Positions 30,629 through 32,827 of a DNA stretch of 32,827 nt are shown one piece after another (the stretch's first letter is position 1; each line of letters begins with the position of its first letter). The stretch comes from an uncultured Ruminococcus sp. GTDB lineage: Bacteria > Bacillota > Clostridia > Lachnospirales > Lachnospiraceae. Position numbers and translations under genes: made by a program. Under the pieces are notes generated by a model. It worked only from the letters and a program-made list of their open reading frames with translations, was not told the origin of the DNA and did not search any database. The DNA lies in assembly GCA_900553885.1 (NCBI GenBank), contig USFD01000030.1:1-32827 (forward strand), read 5' to 3'.

Positions 30629-31210
30629 CTAAAACAACCTCATCTGCTCATACTCAGCGTGCGCCTCTAACAGAACCGGCGTCTTATGCAGTAAATACTC
30701 TGTCGCCCCGTCATCCAGCACCCAGTCTTTCAGCTCCTCCGGCTCCAAGATCAGAGGCATCCGGTTATGGACCGGCGCCACGGAAGGGTTGGCTTCTGTT
30801 GTCAGGACGACGAACCTTTCCTGATCCTCATACCAGTTATAGCATCCTGCCATAAAAAGTACCGGTGCGTCCTTCCGCTCGTATGAAAATTTCTCCCTGC
30901 TTTTGTTCCACTCATAAAAGCCTCGTGCCGGAATAATGCAGCGCCTGTGCCGCACACTATCCTGAAAGGTTCTGCGTTCCAGGGCACTCTCTGCCCTTGC
31001 ATTGATCAGCAGTTTTCCTTTCTCGAACCCTGGAAAGCCCCATTTCATCTGTTCTGCAGCCAGATGATTTCCCTCCCCCTTTAGGATCATAGCATTTTGC
31101 GCTGGGAAAACATCACCAGTGCGCTCTATCTGCAATTTCCTATCCAGATCCCGTACCAGCTTCTCAATCTCCCTTGCCGTCTCATCATCCACATAATAAC
31201 GTCCACACAT
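30629..31210 (-). CDS. SOS response-associated peptidase (HMCES/YedK family)
   Basis: The protein has 193 residues. Cys2 (MCGRY), the Asn of INARAE, the Glu of GFYEW and the His of PVHNRMP are the conserved active-site residues. The family forms a thiazolidine link between Cys2 and abasic sites in single-stranded DNA, shielding them from cleavage during replication. The length is slightly short but complete to the usual C-terminus. AAGGAG lies 7 bases before the ATG. It is the last gene of a four-gene operon with a Y-family polymerase, consistent with a DNA-damage role. Confidence 0.93.
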   Translation of the reverse strand: MCGRYYVDDETAREIEKLVRDLDRKLQIERTGDVFPAQNAMILKGEGNHLAAEQMKWGFPGFEKGKLLINARAESALERRTFQDSVRHRRCIIPARGFYEWNKSREKFSYERKDAPVLFMAGCYNWYEDQERFVVLTTEANPSVAPVHNRMPLILEPEELKDWVLDDGATEYLLHKTPVLLEAHAEYEQMRLF

Positions 31211-31220
31211 TTTCTTCTCC

Positions 31221-31550
31221 TTATCTCGACTTTCCCAGCGTTTGTTCCCTGCATTTCTTCAGCAATCTCTGGAGCCGTAAATAATCATAGGTACGAACAG
31301 GATTTTTAATCATCGCTTTAAAAGAAAACCGAAACAATATCTGATAAATGATCCCCTGACGGATACACCAGATACACAGTGCATAGGTGCTATGAATATC
31401 GCCCCTCTGAAGCAGCCGGACCAGATAAGAGATCTTCACAATATCCTGTTCTGTATATGCAGCAACTGCCACAGGAAAGCTTAGTCCTTCCATAAAAAAC
31501 TGCAGTTGCTTTAATCCCTCCTCTGGAAATTTTAAAATATGCTTATTCAC
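31221..31550 (-). CDS. Hypothetical protein in the polymerase-HMCES operon
   Basis: The protein has 109 residues starting at GTG 31550, which overlaps the previous stop by one base (TAGTG), with GAGAGGAA in front. It is largely helical, with an internal hydrophobic stretch IHSTYALCIWCIRQGIIYQILFRF and a strongly basic C-terminus (RLQRLLKKCREQTLGKSR). I recognise no family. The tight coupling suggests a function tied to translesion synthesis. Confidence 0.6.
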   Translation of the reverse strand: MNKHILKFPEEGLKQLQFFMEGLSFPVAVAAYTEQDIVKISYLVRLLQRGDIHSTYALCIWCIRQGIIYQILFRFSFKAMIKNPVRTYDYLRLQRLLKKCREQTLGKSR

Positions 31551-31867
31551 TATTCCTCTCCCCAACTTACCTTCCAACAATGCGACTCCGGATAATAATA
31601 TAACCGAAATAGATATTCCTGATTTTCCACCACTGTACTACAGCAGAACTCCTGAATAGGAATACCACAATAAAATTTTTCTGCCTGCTTCTGTACATTA
31701 ATGTGCGTAACTTTATGAATTACGCCTTCCTCATCTTGATATTTGAACATCATAGGAATTGTTCTGCCTTTGCTCGTGTACCAGACAGAACAGGCGATTT
31801 CCTTCATTTTTCTTTTCAGCTCGCCCTCATCCGGTTTCTGGGTGTTCGTTCCAATCCCCATGCTCAT
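31550..31867 (-). CDS. Hypothetical protein following the Y-family polymerase gene
   Basis: The protein has 105 residues, mostly beta-strand (SVWYTSKGRTIPMMFKYQDEEGVIHKVTHINVQK, then QEYLFRLYYYPESHCWKVSW). It occupies the place where YolD-like proteins usually sit beside Firmicute Y-family polymerases, but I do not see the YolD pattern clearly. AGGAGG lies 9 bases before the ATG. It may be a small polymerase partner. Confidence 0.6.
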   Translation of the reverse strand: MSMGIGTNTQKPDEGELKRKMKEIACSVWYTSKGRTIPMMFKYQDEEGVIHKVTHINVQKQAEKFYCGIPIQEFCCSTVVENQEYLFRLYYYPESHCWKVSWGEE

Positions 31868-31880
31868 AGATCTCTACCTC

Positions 31881-32777
31881 CTATTTTACCCCGATTTTCT
31901 TATAATCAACAGTCCTTTTTTCTCTTGAGATTCCACCGGACATATGGTCAATCGGACTTCCGACAAATGCCGCCCGCTTTACCGAGTCAATCCCATACCG
32001 TCCACGGATCCGGTCCACCGTTGCGTCCATTTTCTCCAGCTTTTCATAATCTGTCGTGTCAAACATATCCAACTGGCGCATATTGAACCCATCCTTTACC
32101 CGGCTGGTGTGGATCCCCAGATGCCGGATGGCTGTCCCATCCCATAATTGGTCAAAAAGCTGGCAGGCACAACGATGGATCTCAATGGTTATGTTCGTAG
32201 CGTTCTGCAGCGTCATCTGGTGGCTGGCATATCGCAGGTCATGAGATTTGATTCCCACAGCGATCACTTCCGCCCGCACCTTGACTGCCCGCAGTCTGGT
32301 TCCCACCGTCTCCGCCAACGCCAACAACACCAGCTTCGCAGTGGACGCATCCGTTACATCAAAGGCAATGGTGGTGGAGTTCCCGTATCCTTTATTGGCC
32401 GGGGCTTCAGACTGCACCACGGATACATCCATCCCATTGGCAAACGCCCAGATGACCTCCCCGTGCTTTTTCAGATGGACTTTCAGCAGATGTGGGTCCG
32501 CATGGGCCAGTTCCCCTATGGTATGGATCCCCAGGTTAAACAGCTTTTTTGCAGTCGCCCGCCCGACAAAAAACAGATCACTCACCGGAAGCGGCCACAT
32601 TTTATCTTCAATCTCATTATGCCACAGCGTATGCACCCGGTCTGGCTTCTGGAAATCTGATGCCATCTTGGCCAACAGCTTGTTCTCCGAGATCCCGATA
32701 TTGACGGTAAATCCCAGCGTATCCCGGATTTGATCTTTCATCCTATATGCTGCCGTCACCGCATCGCCCCAGTGGTC
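31881..32777 (-). pseudogene. Y-family DNA polymerase (ImpB/MucB/SamB type), N-terminus missing
   Basis: About 298 residues remain. They comprise the late palm (HWGDAVTAAYRMKDQIRDTLGFTVNIGISENKLLAKMASDFQKP), the thumb (FFVGRATAKKLFNLGIHTIGELA) and the little finger with the beta-clamp-binding-like RQLDMFD, ending GGISREKRTVDYKKI. Intact members have roughly 110-130 more N-terminal residues, including the first catalytic Asp and the S-I-D-E motif. A TAG stop lies directly upstream at 32778-32780, where the similarity ends. The only in-frame start (GTG, 32759) cannot give an active polymerase. The break looks like an insertion or assembly junction. Confidence 0.8.
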
Positions 32778-32780
32778 CTA

Positions 32781-32827
32781 TGTCAAGAAAAAGTACAAAT
32801 TAAACATGCCTTTTTTAAGGTTGGCTT
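32781..32827. other. Foreign sequence interrupting the polymerase gene (possible IS end)
   Basis: The sequence begins TGTCAAGAAAAAGTACAAAT and shares no frame with the polymerase. A terminal TGTCA is seen at ends of several IS families, including IS21-like elements, but 47 bases are too few to assign one. Confidence 0.3.

Overview
The window looks like accessory DNA from a gut Firmicute, most likely Lachnospiraceae or a close relative. The evidence is the strong AGGAGG-type ribosome sites, the BceAB/LanFE-type transporters with paired two-component systems, the SpoVT/AbrB factor, and a Y-family polymerase plus HMCES operon. I see no rRNA, tRNA or CRISPR array, and no relaxase, integrase or intact transposase. 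The species is inferred from gene families only.

Layout. (1) Positions 1-166 hold a helix-turn-helix gene that breaks off at the left edge. (2) Positions 375-3540 (minus strand) carry a membrane-anchored M23 metallopeptidase and a VanRS-like two-component system. (3) Positions 3528-12811 (minus) carry two sensing-and-export cassettes in the order response regulator, histidine kinase, ABC ATPase, permease, then a small winged-helix protein without a receiver domain. The first is of the MacB/FtsX type and the second of the lantibiotic-immunity (LanFE) type. The regulator of the second is frameshifted. (4) Positions 12812-13260 form a boundary: a gene remnant, a terminator, and a plus-strand promoter with a structured leader that ends in a strong terminator. 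(5) Positions 13261-24330 (plus) are one long operon, richer in G+C by eye, of mobile-element character. It encodes an SSB, a membrane protein, a MoxR/CobS-like AAA+ ATPase, a small XRE regulator, a protein joining an HExxH motif to a VWA domain, a SpoVT-like factor, a sigma factor, a DNA methyltransferase and several unknown proteins. A Fic protein with its own promoter follows. (6) Positions 25190-30546 (minus) hold a third cassette in the same five-gene order. (7) Positions 30629-32777 (minus) hold an SOS-type operon of a truncated Y-family polymerase, two unknown proteins and an HMCES peptidase.

The most distinctive point is the repeated five-gene module. Three transporter/two-component cassettes each end in a receiver-less OmpR-type DNA-binding protein of about 136-138 residues. 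Two of these are near-duplicates at DNA level. The third seems to begin at a non-canonical AUC codon. In each cassette the gap between kinase and ATPase carries its own repeat or palindrome, and in two of the three also a clear terminator. This suggests that the sensor pair and the transporter pair are transcribed separately.

The other notable unit is the plus-strand operon. It pairs an AAA+ ATPase with a metallopeptidase-like VWA protein, brings its own sigma factor and SpoVT-like factor, and sits behind a leader that looks like an attenuator.
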